Positions 16,203-25,483 of a stretch of DNA of 34,265 nt are shown here, one piece after another. Every line of letters begins with the position of its first letter. Within the stretch, counting starts at the first letter, position 1. The notes beneath the pieces were generated by a model. That model made no database searches. It was not told where the DNA came from and was given only the letters and a program-made list of their open reading frames with translations. This DNA is from Lachnospiraceae bacterium (GTDB taxonomy: Bacteria; Bacillota; Clostridia; Lachnospirales; Lachnospiraceae), in NCBI GenBank assembly GCA_030531245.1, contig JAUNOA010000004.1, positions 27,160-61,424 of the forward strand, in the 5' to 3' direction. Made by a program: the position numbers and the translations under genes.

Positions 16203-17213
16203 GTGAAAAACATACTTGAAATCAGGAATATATCAAAAACCTTCGGCACGCATACAGTACTTGCAGATGTCAGCATGGATGTACGTGCAGGAGAAATACA
16301 TGCTCTCTGTGGGGAAAACGGTGCCGGCAAGTCAACTCTTATGAATGTCACAGCAGGTATTATCAAAAGGGATTGTGGTGATATTATTTTTGACGGGAAA
16401 AAGGTTGATTTCGGTTCGGCCAGAGAAGCGGTTACTGCAGGAATTGCTTTTGTTCATCAGGAACTTGCACTTTGCCAGCATCTTTCCGTCGCTGAAAACA
16501 TGTGGATGTGGGATATCCCGCGGCACATGGGAATTATAGATCAAAGGGAATTGTACCGTAAAACAGACGAAATTCTGAAGGATTTCAATGCGGATTTCAG
16601 CGCAGACTCAAAGGTATATACACTCAGCGTGGCTCAGCAGCAGATTGCCGAGATAGCAAAAGCACTTTCTCTCAATGCAAAGCTGATTATTCTTGACGAA
16701 CCGACTTCATCCCTTACAGGAGAGGAAACCGATAATCTCTTCAGGTTGTGCAGAAAGCTGAGAGAACAGGGCATCGGTATCATATATATATCTCACAGGA
16801 TGGATGAGATTTTTTCTCTTTGTGACAGAGTTTCGGTCCTGCGTGATGGCTATATGATACTCACGGATAATATCGTTGATACTGATGAGAAGACGGTCAT
16901 AACCAGTATGGTTGGTCGTGAAATATCTGCATTCTACCCTCCGAAAGCATCCGGGAATCCCGGCGAAGAACTCCTGCGGGTCGAGCATTTTACAGGAAGA
17001 GGATTCAACGATATCAGCTTTTCCCTCAGGAAAGGCAGGATACTGGGATTTGCAGGCCTTATCGGCGCAGGGAGAAGCGAACTGATGCAGGCTATCGTCG
17101 GACTTGGAGGGTACAAATCAGGAGAACTTTATGTCAGAGGTGAAAAGATGCATTGTTTCAGCATTATTCCTGACAGTCTGCCTTTGCTCATGCAACTTTA
17201 TAGTTCTTCCTGA
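16203..17213 (+). pseudogene. Truncated ribose-type sugar ABC ATPase (RbsA/MglA-like)
   Basis: Ribose/galactose-type ATPases have two fused ATPase domains and about 500 residues; this one ends at 336. GTG start. Domain 1 is complete: Walker A GENGAGKST (37-45), LSVAQQQIAEIAKAL signature, and LIILDEPTSSL Walker B. Domain 2 begins (FAGLIGAGRSELMQAIVGL) but loses homology after the sequence GELYVRGEKM near residue 316. It then runs on for 20 unrelated residues, read out of frame from the binding-protein gene. About 170 residues and the permease gene that should follow are absent. Transport function is almost certainly lost. Confidence 0.82.
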
Positions 17214-18174
17214 TGAAGATGCACTTGCCGGAAATCGTTCCGTCAGTACAGGGGAGGCAAATGTCGAGAGGGATAATGTATATTCCGCCGCAAATAATAG
17301 CGGGGATTATTATATGATTACATTTTCATCCGGAGTTCAATACTGGGCAGGATGCTTTGAAGGAATGCAGAGGGCGGCAGAGGAACTTGGAGTAAATGCA
17401 ATATATACCGGAGCTGCTGAAGCAGATTATGTCGAAGAGACGCAGGTCCTGGAACAGGTAATTGCCAAGAAACCTGCCGGAATACTGATTTCACCGGTTA
17501 ACGGTGATGCTATGAAAGATGTAATAGACAGAACATATAATGCCGGCATTCCGATAATATGCTTTGATTCGGATTCGGCCGGGTCGAACCGATACAGTTT
17601 CGTAGGGACGGAATCCAGAACAGCAGGTGCAGCGGCTGCGAAAGAAATGGCTGAAGCCATCGGACACAAAGGATATGTTGCAGTTGTGCTTTTTCCGGGG
17701 TTAATGAATCAGGAAGAACGCAATATCGGGTTTACAGAGTATATGCGTGAAAATGAGCCTGATATCACAGTGCTTGAAAGCGTAAACGGAGGACAGAATG
17801 AAAATGATTCGGCTGCTGCAACGCTATCGCTTATCTCCGCGCATCCTGAAATTGACGGCATATTTGCCGTAACAGGATGGACAGGTCTCGGAGCGGGGCA
17901 GGCAATAGAGGAGGCCGGCAGAGCAGATGATATATGCTGCATATGTTTCGATACGGATGAAGGAGTCCTTGATTATATAGAAAAAGGTGTTCTGTACGGT
18001 ACATGTGCACAGGGAACGCAGCAGATGGGTTACTGGGGCCTGCAATTTCTTTATGCAATTAATAACCAGTCGGTGGTTCCTGGCTGGCAGGAGAAAAACA
18101 TTTCTCCGGTTCCCACAAAATTAGATACCGGTGTTACAATTGTTAAAAAAGGATACACTGAATCATACAGATAA
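17131..18174 (+). CDS. Sugar-binding lipoprotein, ribose/galactose type (RbsB-like)
   Basis: A periplasmic-binding-protein family (Peripla_BP_4) member of about 347 residues. I chose the ATG at 17131 because AGGAG lies 6 nt upstream and it yields a lipoprotein signal (RCIVSALFLTVCLCSC, lipidated cysteine near residue 21). An in-frame start at 17104 is possible but gives a poor leader. The binding domain is complete (GVQYWAGCFEGMQRAAEELG, then AGILISPVNGDAMKDVI, and PGWQEKNISPVPTKLDTG). The first 83 bp overlap the truncated ATPase gene, and its ribosome site lies within former ATPase coding sequence. With no permease next to it, it may be a relic or may serve another transporter or sensor. Confidence 0.8.
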   Translation: MSEVKRCIVSALFLTVCLCSCNFIVLPDEDALAGNRSVSTGEANVERDNVYSAANNSGDYYMITFSSGVQYWAGCFEGMQRAAEELGVNAIYTGAAEADYVEETQVLEQVIAKKPAGILISPVNGDAMKDVIDRTYNAGIPIICFDSDSAGSNRYSFVGTESRTAGAAAAKEMAEAIGHKGYVAVVLFPGLMNQEERNIGFTEYMRENEPDITVLESVNGGQNENDSAAATLSLISAHPEIDGIFAVTGWTGLGAGQAIEEAGRADDICCICFDTDEGVLDYIEKGVLYGTCAQGTQQMGYWGLQFLYAINNQSVVPGWQEKNISPVPTKLDTGVTIVKKGYTESYR

Positions 18175-18219
18175 AAAGACTGTGTATAGCTGACGAAAAT
18201 ACTCAAATAAAGTCTTTTT
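18173..18219 (+). terminator. Possible weak terminator after the binding-protein gene
   Basis: AAAAAGACT at 18173-18181 pairs with AGTCTTTTT at 18211-18219, followed by ATTTA. The loop is long (29 nt) and the stem A/T-rich, so termination would be weak. Its position between the sugar locus and the trpB-like gene supports a transcript boundary. Confidence 0.4.
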
Positions 18220-18244
18220 ATTTACTCATGAAGAGGAGGGGAAA

Positions 18245-19501
18245 ATGAGCAACAAATATCGTGATTATGACAACTATTTAAAAGAATACCCTGATGAGAA
18301 CGGTTATTTCGGAAAGTACGGCGGAAACTATCTTGATGATCCTGAACTGATAAAGGCATTTAACGAGTATGCGGAAGGATATCAGACGATAGCACAGTCT
18401 GCGCAGTTTATTGCCGAACTCAGACGAATCAGAAAAGATTTCCAGGGAAGACCGACTCCGGTCTATCATTGCCAGAACCTTTCGAATCTTCTGGGACGCA
18501 CGCAGATATATCTGAAACGTGAGGACCTTAATCATACGGGTGCACATAAACTGAATCACTGTATGGGCGAAGGCCTTCTTGCAAAATACATGGGTAAGAA
18601 GAAGCTTATTGCGGAAACCGGAGCAGGACAGCACGGAGTTGCGCTTGCTACGGCTGCGGCATATTTCGGACTGGAATGTGATATTTATATGGGAGAGGTC
18701 GATATCGCCAAGCAGGCTCCGAACGTAACAAGGATGAAAATGCTGGGCGCAAATGTAGTTCCTGTATCCTTCGGACTTAAGACGCTGAAGGAAGCTGTTG
18801 ACGCGGCATTCATGGCATATTCAAAAGAATACCATGATGCAATCTACTGTATCGGCACGGCAGCAGGACCGCATCCGTTCCCGCTTATGGTCAGAGATTT
18901 CCAGTATGTGGTAGGTGCTGAAGCGAGAAGTCAGTTTATCGAACAGACGGGACATCTGCCCGACAAGGTTGTTGCATGTGTAGGCGGCGGATCAAATTCA
19001 ATAGGGATGTTCACACCGTTTATTGCGGATCCGGTGGAAATCATAGGTGTAGAACCGGGAGGAAGAGGAAGTGCCCTCGGTGATCATGCTGCCAGCGTAA
19101 CATACGGAAAAGAAGGAGTTATGCATGGATTTAACAGCATCATGCTGGCAGACGAGAACGGAGATCCGGCACCGGTTTACTCAAATGCAAGTGGTCTGGA
19201 TTATCCGGCAGTAGGACCGGAGCACGCAATGCTTTACGATCAGGGACGTTTCAACTATGTCACCGCAAGTGATGACGAGGCAATCGAGGCCCTCTTCATG
19301 CTTTCAAGAAACGAGGGAATCATTCCTGCCATCGAGAGCTCTCATGCACTGGCTTATGCCATCAGAGAAGCACGCAAGGGCAAACCGGAATCGATACTGG
19401 TATGTCTTTCGGGACGCGGAGACAAGGATCTGGATTATGTGGTAGAACATTACGGATACGGAGAAGAATTTCTTGCAAAGATGGAAGCGGCAAGAAAATA
19501 A
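18245..19501 (+). CDS. trpB: Tryptophan synthase beta-chain homologue (TrpB), stand-alone
   Basis: A 418-residue fold-type II PLP enzyme. Typical TrpB condenses indole and serine to tryptophan. GRPTPVY (69-75), [16 protein letters not shown] with PLP lysine K102, catalytic-type E124 in AETGAGQHG, and the phosphate-binding GGGSNS are all present. AGGAGG precedes the start. No trpA, trpC or other trp gene is nearby. The segment that normally reads SGSRTLKDA here reads [16 protein letters not shown], so alpha-subunit contact may differ. Neighbours are an amidohydrolase and an EamA exporter. It could be a second TrpB salvaging indole, or a TrpB-like enzyme with another substrate. Confidence 0.88.
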   Translation: MSNKYRDYDNYLKEYPDENGYFGKYGGNYLDDPELIKAFNEYAEGYQTIAQSAQFIAELRRIRKDFQGRPTPVYHCQNLSNLLGRTQIYLKREDLNHTGAHKLNHCMGEGLLAKYMGKKKLIAETGAGQHGVALATAAAYFGLECDIYMGEVDIAKQAPNVTRMKMLGANVVPVSFGLKTLKEAVDAAFMAYSKEYHDAIYCIGTAAGPHPFPLMVRDFQYVVGAEARSQFIEQTGHLPDKVVACVGGGSNSIGMFTPFIADPVEIIGVEPGGRGSALGDHAASVTYGKEGVMHGFNSIMLADENGDPAPVYSNASGLDYPAVGPEHAMLYDQGRFNYVTASDDEAIEALFMLSRNEGIIPAIESSHALAYAIREARKGKPESILVCLSGRGDKDLDYVVEHYGYGEEFLAKMEAARK

Positions 19502-19527
19502 AATTATAGCAGGAGAAAACAGTAAAT

Positions 19528-20811
19528 ATGTATGCTCTCAAGAATATGTTTATCCTTAACGGTCATGCGGATATGCAGCCGGTAAAAGGCATGGCGATAC
19601 TGGTTTCCGGAGGGAAATTTGAAAAGATCATTCCGGAACGTGAGATCCCGGAGGGTGTGGAAATACGCGATCTGCAGGGAGCGTATATTCTTCCGGGTCT
19701 TATAAATCTGCATGTGCATATCCCGGGAAGCGGAAAACCGAAAAAAGGAAGAACCGATTACAATAAAATTGCAGCGTTGCTGAAGTACGCTCTTGTCCGC
19801 GGTGTTGTCGGAAAAATGTGCGAAAGCAATGCAAAGCAGGAACTGCTGTCAGGAACGACGACCATACGTGCAGTAGGCGGAGTAATGGAATTTGATACAA
19901 AGCTGAGGGATAAAATCCTTGCCGGAAAAACACTTGGTCCGAGAATCCTTGCGGCAAACTATGCGGTTTCTGTTCCGGGCGGACATATGACAGGTTCAGT
20001 AGCATTACCGGTGAACAGCCCTGAAGAAGCAGTACAGATGGTGGATACACTGTCAAAGACAAAACCTGATCTTATTAAACTGATGATCACAGGCGGAATA
20101 CTGGATGCGGAAGAGTCCGGGGAGCCGCCGATGAAAATGCCGGAGGAATATATAAAGGCTGCAAGTGACAGAGCACATCAGCTGGGATTTCATGTCGCGG
20201 CGCATGCGGAAAGCACTCAGGGTATGAAAGCGGCCCTGGAAAACGGAGTCGATACCATCGAACACGGCGGTGAGCCGACAGATGAGATTATAGGAATGTT
20301 CAAAAAGAATAAAGCAGCTCTTGTCAATACTTTGTCACCGACGATTCCTTTTGTGATGATGGATCAGTCTGTTACAGGTACCAGTGATCTGGATATGAAA
20401 AACGGGAAGCTTCTTTTTGAGAGCATGAAAAAATGTGCCATTCGCTGCCTGCAGGAAGGAATTACCGTCGGACTGGGGACAGATACAGGATGCCCGTATA
20501 TCACACATTACGATATGTGGCGGGAGCTGATATATTATGTAAAATTCTGTGGTGTCACGGAGCAGTTTGCCCTGCATACAGCCACATTGCTGAATGCGGA
20601 CATTGCCGGTATTTCAGATGAAACCGGTTCGATAGATGAGGGAAAATCGGCAGATTTCATAGTTGTTCATAAAAATCCGCTTGAAGATCTGACGGCTCTC
20701 AGAAATCCGGCGGCTGTATCTGTTTTTGGAAATATGATTTATGATCCGAAACCGAAGAAGATGCCAAAGGTTGATAAAGAGCTGGATCATGTATTAAATT
20801 CAATTGTGTAG
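19528..20811 (+). CDS. Amidohydrolase family metalloenzyme
   Basis: A 427-residue hydrolase of the amidohydrolase superfamily, closest in feel to imidazolonepropionase-like/Xaa-Pro-dipeptidase-type members. Metal ligands are visible: H62-V-H64 in NLHVHIPG, a candidate carboxylated lysine in LIKLMITGG, histidines in HVAAHAES and TIEHGGE, and the aspartate in GLGTDTGCP. The C-terminus returns to the small beta domain (GSIDEGKSADFIVVHKNPLE). It starts 26 bp after the trpB-like gene with GCAGGAG ahead. Physiological substrate unknown; cyclic amides or aminoacyl-proline dipeptides are family options. Probably co-transcribed with the TrpB-like enzyme. Confidence 0.85.
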   Translation: MYALKNMFILNGHADMQPVKGMAILVSGGKFEKIIPEREIPEGVEIRDLQGAYILPGLINLHVHIPGSGKPKKGRTDYNKIAALLKYALVRGVVGKMCESNAKQELLSGTTTIRAVGGVMEFDTKLRDKILAGKTLGPRILAANYAVSVPGGHMTGSVALPVNSPEEAVQMVDTLSKTKPDLIKLMITGGILDAEESGEPPMKMPEEYIKAASDRAHQLGFHVAAHAESTQGMKAALENGVDTIEHGGEPTDEIIGMFKKNKAALVNTLSPTIPFVMMDQSVTGTSDLDMKNGKLLFESMKKCAIRCLQEGITVGLGTDTGCPYITHYDMWRELIYYVKFCGVTEQFALHTATLLNADIAGISDETGSIDEGKSADFIVVHKNPLEDLTALRNPAAVSVFGNMIYDPKPKKMPKVDKELDHVLNSIV

Positions 20812-20824
20812 CCGGGCGGGTTAT

Positions 20825-20893
20825 ATGAAATCCCGAAAACCGGAAAGCAAATTGTGTAATAGAAAACCGGCGGTCTTAAGCTCAAAAGAATGA
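20825..20893 (+). CDS. 22-codon leader ORF coupled to the EamA transporter
   Basis: ATG at 20825 (after GGGCGGG) reads MKSRKPESKLCNRKPAVLSS-K-E and stops at TGA 20891-20893. That stop overlaps the transporter ATG at 20890 (ATGA). The transporter start itself has no convincing ribosome site, so ribosomes ending this short ORF could reinitiate. The peptide is basic and does not look like a known regulatory leader. Confidence 0.35.
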   Translation: MKSRKPESKLCNRKPAVLSSKE

Positions 20894-21750
20894 CAGCAAC
20901 GAGCAAAACAAAAAAAATGAATATCGGACCGATACTGGTCTTCCTGTCGGGAGTATGTTTTTCACTCGGTGGAATTTTCATCAAGTATATCCCGTGGAGC
21001 CCGCTTGCAATCAATGCGGCAAGAAACGCGATTGCATTTCTTTTCGTGTTCGCATATCTGAAGATAACAAAGCATAAGATCATATTTAATAAGACAGTGC
21101 TTATAGGTGCGCTTGCAATTTCGGTTACTCAGGGATTGTACTGCATAGCAAATAAACTGACCACTGCAGGAAATGCCATCATACTTCAGTTCACGGTGCC
21201 GATCTGGGTCATGATCATTTCGGCGGTTTTCTTTAAAAAGAAACCGAAAAGTCTGGATATCTGGGCAGCCGTAGTGGTGATGATAGGCGTACTGTTTTTC
21301 TTCATTGACGGACTGCAGGCCGGAAATATGCTCGGTAATGCGCTTGCGCTCATTTCCGGAATAACCTATTCCGGAGTGTTTCTCATGAATGCCACACCGG
21401 AGTCGGATTCGCTGTCGTCTACATTTTTCGGAATGATACTGAATGTATTGATAGGACTGCCCTGGCTTATCAAAACGGATTTTGCGGCCACGGAGAGCAT
21501 TACGTGGATAGTGATTATAGTCATGGGAATAGTGCAGGTTGCCTGTGCATTCATCCTACTTGCGACGGGACTGAAAACAACATCACCGATTGCCGCAAGT
21601 CTTATCAGCGGAGTTGAACCTGTGCTCAATCCTATCTGGGTTGCGATATTTTATGGTGAAATGCTGACACCGCTGTCACTTATCGGTGCGGTCATGGTAC
21701 TTGTGGCAGTGCTGATTTATAATACTTTACTTGTAAAGAAGGCTAAATAG
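20890..21750 (+). CDS. EamA/DMT family transporter
   Basis: A 286-residue membrane protein with about ten hydrophobic segments and the two EamA repeats (each about 130 residues), including FLSGVCFSLGGIFIKYIPWS near the start and AASLISGVEPVLNPIWVAIF in the second repeat, a hallmark of this family. Members export amino acids or metabolites, or act as nucleotide-sugar or drug transporters. It follows the amidohydrolase by 78 bp and precedes dapF by 19 bp. Together with the TrpB-like enzyme, an amino-acid or indole-related export role is possible but unproven. Translation probably depends on the small upstream ORF. Confidence 0.9.
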   Translation: MTATSKTKKMNIGPILVFLSGVCFSLGGIFIKYIPWSPLAINAARNAIAFLFVFAYLKITKHKIIFNKTVLIGALAISVTQGLYCIANKLTTAGNAIILQFTVPIWVMIISAVFFKKKPKSLDIWAAVVVMIGVLFFFIDGLQAGNMLGNALALISGITYSGVFLMNATPESDSLSSTFFGMILNVLIGLPWLIKTDFAATESITWIVIIVMGIVQVACAFILLATGLKTTSPIAASLISGVEPVLNPIWVAIFYGEMLTPLSLIGAVMVLVAVLIYNTLLVKKAK

Positions 21751-21769
21751 AATATCAGGGAGTATTAAA

Positions 21770-22594
21770 ATGAAATTCTGGAAAATGAACGGGGCCGGTA
21801 ATGATTTCATCATTATCAACAATATGGAAGAACACATTCCGGTAGAAAAGCTGGGGAACATCGCAAGGACGGTCTGTGAACGCCATATGAGCATCGGAGC
21901 AGACGGATTCATGGTAGTCGATAAAGCAGACGGTGATGCAGATTACAGGATGAGATTTTATAACTCCGACGGAAGTATGGGTGAAATGTGCGGAAATGGT
22001 GCACGCTGCATCTGCCGTTACGGATATGAGACAGGACTTGCCGGAAACATACAGACAATAGAGACTACCGCAGGTATAGTGACAGGCGAGCGTATCAATG
22101 AAAGACTGTATAAGGTACGTCTCAATGATCCCGGTATTGTTGAACTGGATTATCCGATCGAAGTTGACGGGAAGACATACGAGTGCTCATATGTAGAACT
22201 GGGGAACCCCGGCATACCGCATGCGGTCATTCCGCTTGACAATATCCGTGAACGTGACCAGAATGAGCTGCGTGAGCTCGGACGTAAGATGCGGTACCAC
22301 AAAGCATTCCCGAAGGGTGCCAATATCAACTTTTATGAGATTCTCGGAGATCATCTGATTTTTGAGCGTACATTTGAACGCGGTGTTGAAGATTTTACCT
22401 ATGCGTGCGGGACAGGAACAGGCAGCATGGTTACTGCACTCAGAATGAAGGGAATATCCGACGGGATAAATGTGCATGTTCAGATGACCGGCGGAGAGCT
22501 TATCATTGACTCGACGGAAAAGGATCTGTATCTTACAGGACCGACAAACATAGTCGCAAAGGGTGAAATAACTGACGAGGATCTGATATATTAA
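21770..22594 (+). CDS. dapF: Diaminopimelate epimerase
   Basis: A 274-residue enzyme that converts LL- to meso-diaminopimelate for lysine and peptidoglycan synthesis. The N-terminus FWKMNGAGNDFIIINN is typical. The two catalytic cysteines are C74 in GEMCGNGARC and C213 in YACGTGTGS. Length is normal. AGGGAG lies ahead of the start. The next gene starts directly after its stop codon. No other dap gene is in the window. Identification is secure; nothing unusual is seen. Confidence 0.96.
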   Translation: MKFWKMNGAGNDFIIINNMEEHIPVEKLGNIARTVCERHMSIGADGFMVVDKADGDADYRMRFYNSDGSMGEMCGNGARCICRYGYETGLAGNIQTIETTAGIVTGERINERLYKVRLNDPGIVELDYPIEVDGKTYECSYVELGNPGIPHAVIPLDNIRERDQNELRELGRKMRYHKAFPKGANINFYEILGDHLIFERTFERGVEDFTYACGTGTGSMVTALRMKGISDGINVHVQMTGGELIIDSTEKDLYLTGPTNIVAKGEITDEDLIY

Positions 22595-23257
22595 ATGAAA
22601 TCATCGGCAAAAACAAAACCGGATATAAAGCGCATACTGGAACTTCTTGATAAAGAATACGGCACGGAGTTCAGGTGCTTTTTGAATTATAAAACTCCCT
22701 GGCAGTTACTGATAGCAGTCATGCTGAGTGCGCAGTGCACGGATGCCAGGGTCAATATAGTCACGAAGGATCTTTTTAAAAAATATAAAAAACTTGAGGA
22801 TTTTGCCGCTGCTGATCTGAAGGAGCTTGAGGAAGATATCCACAGCACAGGTTTTTATCATAACAAAGCTAAAAATATCATTGCCTGCGCGCAGGAGCTT
22901 GTGACGAAATACAAGGGAAAGGTTCCGTCTGATATCGATGAGCTTACGGCATTGCCGGGTGTGGGCAGAAAGACCGCAAACTGCATACGCGGGAACATTT
23001 ACAAAATACCGAGCGTTGTGGTCGACACGCATGTGAAGCGCATCAGCAAAAAACTCGGACTTACGCAGTCAGACGATCCGGTGAAGATAGAGTACGAACT
23101 TATGGAGATACTTCCGGAGGATCACTGGATACTATGGAATATCGATATCATCACACTGGGGCGCACCATATGTGTGGCAAATCACGAGAAATGCGGGGAG
23201 TGTTTCCTGAAGGGAGTATGCCCGTCAAGTAGAAGCACATATACAGAAGGGGAGTAG
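22595..23257 (+). CDS. nth: Endonuclease III (DNA glycosylase/AP lyase)
   Basis: A 220-residue base-excision-repair enzyme that removes oxidised pyrimidines and cleaves the abasic site. The helix-hairpin-helix LPGVGRKTANC contains catalytic K126, and D144 lies in VVDTHVKR. The C-terminal [4Fe-4S] cluster ligands are C193, C200, C203 and C209 (C-x6-C-x2-C-x5-C). The ATG immediately abuts the dapF stop codon with no gap, so translation is coupled, using GAGG inside dapF. Identification is secure. Confidence 0.96.
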   Translation: MKSSAKTKPDIKRILELLDKEYGTEFRCFLNYKTPWQLLIAVMLSAQCTDARVNIVTKDLFKKYKKLEDFAAADLKELEEDIHSTGFYHNKAKNIIACAQELVTKYKGKVPSDIDELTALPGVGRKTANCIRGNIYKIPSVVVDTHVKRISKKLGLTQSDDPVKIEYELMEILPEDHWILWNIDIITLGRTICVANHEKCGECFLKGVCPSSRSTYTEGE

Positions 23258-23259
23258 TT

Positions 23260-24285
23260 ATGAACATACTGGTTTGCAATACAGGCAGCACGTCACTTAA
23301 ATTCAAACTCTATGATATGCCGGGTGAGCGGGTTATCATGAGTCAGAAGTATGAGAGAGTCACGGATTACGAAGAGGGAATCAGGGACTTTCTGAAGACT
23401 ATACCGGAAGATGTAAAAATCGATGCAGTAGGGTTTAAGACAGTGCTGTCGAAAGATCATTACGGAGTGCATATCATTGACGATGAAGTCATAAAGGGTA
23501 TGGAAGAGTATATGGTCGTCGCACCGGCACACAATACATTTTATCTGAAATCGATACGAGTATTCCGGAAGCTGATGCCGGATACTCCGCTGGTCGGAGT
23601 GTTTGAGACAGCATTTCACCAGACAATACCGGAAGAGAATTACATTTACCCGGTACCATATGAATGGCATGAGAAATACGGTGTGAGGAAGTTCGGATAT
23701 CACGGTGCATCGCACGGATATGTGGCATCGAAGCTGACGGAGGAACTTGGGGAGCATTATAAAGCAGTCAGCTGTCACCTCGGAGGCAGCAGTTCGATAA
23801 GCGCGATTGTTGACGGAAAATGTTTCGATACCAGTTTCGGTATGAGTCTGCAGTGCGGAGTGCCGCAGTCCAACCGCTGCGGAGATGTGGATCCTTATGT
23901 CAGTGTATTTATGCATGATTACGCAGGATTTCCATATGAAGAAATCGAAGAGACGCTGCAGAAACGTTCGGGACTGCTCGGTATTTCAGGTGTAAGCAAT
24001 GACCTGCGTGACATAATAGAAGCCGCAAAAGACGGTAACAGACGTGCACAGCTGGCATTTGACATATACTGTAAAGAAGTAACAGGATACATCGGACGTT
24101 TTGCCGCCCTGATGGGAGGCATAGATGCAGTCGCGTTTACCGGCGGAATAGGGGAGAATTCAGAACTTCTCCGCAGCCGTGTCCTTGAGAAACTGGGATT
24201 CCTCGGGGATCTGAAGGTTCTTGTCATCCCCGCAAACGAGGAACTTGGTGTGGCCAGAGAGACATATAAGTGTCTGATTGATTAA
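23260..24285 (+). CDS. Short, divergent acetate-kinase family protein
   Basis: A 341-residue member of the acetate/propionate kinase (ASKHA) fold; ordinary AckA has about 400 residues. Recognisable parts are the phosphate loop NTGSTSLKFKL (7-17), AFHQTIPEENYIYPVPYEW, GYHGASHGYV with H148, and GGIGENSELLRSRVLEKLG. Key sites differ. HRVVHGG is replaced by GFKTVLSKDHYG (the arginine equivalent is K60), and the catalytic aspartate of VFDTAFHQ is E116. HLGNGAS reads HLGGSSS, while the second arginine (R206 in NRCGDVDP) and the late glutamate (NEELGVARET) remain. It may phosphorylate a different carboxylate or be a low-activity paralogue. It starts 2 nt after nth with GGGGAG ahead. Confidence 0.8.
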   Translation: MNILVCNTGSTSLKFKLYDMPGERVIMSQKYERVTDYEEGIRDFLKTIPEDVKIDAVGFKTVLSKDHYGVHIIDDEVIKGMEEYMVVAPAHNTFYLKSIRVFRKLMPDTPLVGVFETAFHQTIPEENYIYPVPYEWHEKYGVRKFGYHGASHGYVASKLTEELGEHYKAVSCHLGGSSSISAIVDGKCFDTSFGMSLQCGVPQSNRCGDVDPYVSVFMHDYAGFPYEEIEETLQKRSGLLGISGVSNDLRDIIEAAKDGNRRAQLAFDIYCKEVTGYIGRFAALMGGIDAVAFTGGIGENSELLRSRVLEKLGFLGDLKVLVIPANEELGVARETYKCLID

Positions 24286-24472
24286 AAAAAACTGTTTGTG
24301 AGAAAACCGTATTGATCTTCCCATAGAATATTTTTGATATCATTTGATGCCATTATCTGTCGATTGTGGTAGACTATAAAATCGAAATATATCTTTTGTA
24401 AGACATAACGCAAAAATATGAGTTGTTTTGAAAAATTCGCCTGCTGAAAACAGGAAACGGAAAGGAAGAAAT

Positions 24473-25483
24473 ATGTCATTAAAAATTCCTGCAGATTACA
24501 ATCCCAAAATGGACGTTCGCGAGACGCAGAACGCTATAAGATACATACACGATGTCTTCACCAGAGATTTCGGAAAAGAACTGAACCTTGAGCGTGTCAG
24601 TGCTCCGCTTTTTGTGACCCGTTCCAGCGGACTTAACGATAACTTAAACGGAGTGGAACGACCGGTGGGTTTCGATATTCCGTCAGTTCCTGTACATGAT
24701 GTCGAAGTCGTACAGTCACTTGCAAAATGGAAAAGAATGGCCCTCGGGGAGTATGGCTACAAGCCGGGCGAGGGCCTTTATACAAATATGAATGCTATCC
24801 GCCGTGATGAAGATCTCGACAACACTCATTCAGCATATGTGGATCAGTGGGACTGGGAAAAAGTCATTACCCGCGATCAGCGAAATATGGAAACACTTGA
24901 AGAGACAGTCAGACAGATATGGAAGGTTATCAAACATCTTGAGCATCAGCTCTGGTACAAGTTTCCGCATGCTATCACATGTCATCTTCCGTATGATGTA
25001 TATTTCATCACATCTCAGGAGCTGCTGGACAGATATCCTGACCTGACTCCGAAGGAGCGCGAAAATGCCATCGCCAGGGAATACGGAGTTGTGTGTATCG
25101 AGCAGATAGGTGAAGTGCTTTCAAACGGTGAGAAGCACGACGGACGTGCCCCGGATTATGATGACTGGCATCTGAACTGTGATATACTTGTCTGGTTTGA
25201 TGTTCTCGGGTGTGCTCTTGAACTCTCCAGTATGGGTATCAGGGTAGATGCACAGTCGATGGCGCAGCAGCTTAAAAAAGCCGGCTGTGAGAGTCGCGCA
25301 TCGCTGCCTTACCATAAAGCAGTACTGAATGACGAGCTTCCGCTTACGATAGGAGGCGGTATCGGACAGTCAAGACTTTGCATGCTGATGCTCAGCAAGG
25401 CGCATGTAGGAGAAGTTCAGTCCAGCATATGGCCTGAGGAAATGAGGAAAGAATGCTTCGCAAACAAAATGATGCTTCTGTAA
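24473..25483 (+). CDS. asnA: Aspartate-ammonia ligase
   Basis: A 336-residue enzyme making asparagine from aspartate, ammonia and ATP, related to class II aminoacyl-tRNA synthetases. The start at 24473 is set by AAAGGAAG a few nt upstream; a TTG further upstream in frame adds 15 unlikely residues. Landmarks: [16 protein letters not shown], the [11 protein letters not shown] segment, [28 protein letters not shown], and the late [14 protein letters not shown] motif. Length matches E. coli AsnA (330). It overlaps the methyltransferase gene by 31 bp at the 3' end. Confidence 0.95.
   Translation: MSLKIPADYNPKMDVRETQNAIRYIHDVFTRDFGKELNLERVSAPLFVTRSSGLNDNLNGVERPVGFDIPSVPVHDVEVVQSLAKWKRMALGEYGYKPGEGLYTNMNAIRRDEDLDNTHSAYVDQWDWEKVITRDQRNMETLEETVRQIWKVIKHLEHQLWYKFPHAITCHLPYDVYFITSQELLDRYPDLTPKERENAIAREYGVVCIEQIGEVLSNGEKHDGRAPDYDDWHLNCDILVWFDVLGCALELSSMGIRVDAQSMAQQLKKAGCESRASLPYHKAVLNDELPLTIGGGIGQSRLCMLMLSKAHVGEVQSSIWPEEMRKECFANKMMLL

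Noticed and set aside
20803-20860. Repeated AATTGTGTA after the amidohydrolase gene
   Set aside because: Nine shared bases in an AT-rich gap are too few to claim a duplication.
23293-23916. Minus-strand 207-codon frame
   Set aside because: It lies wholly inside the kinase-family gene, which has clear motifs; the antisense frame shows none.
24344-24380. Promoter before asnA
   Set aside because: TATAAA at 24375 has no -35 at suitable distance; the TTGATG seen is 25 bp away.
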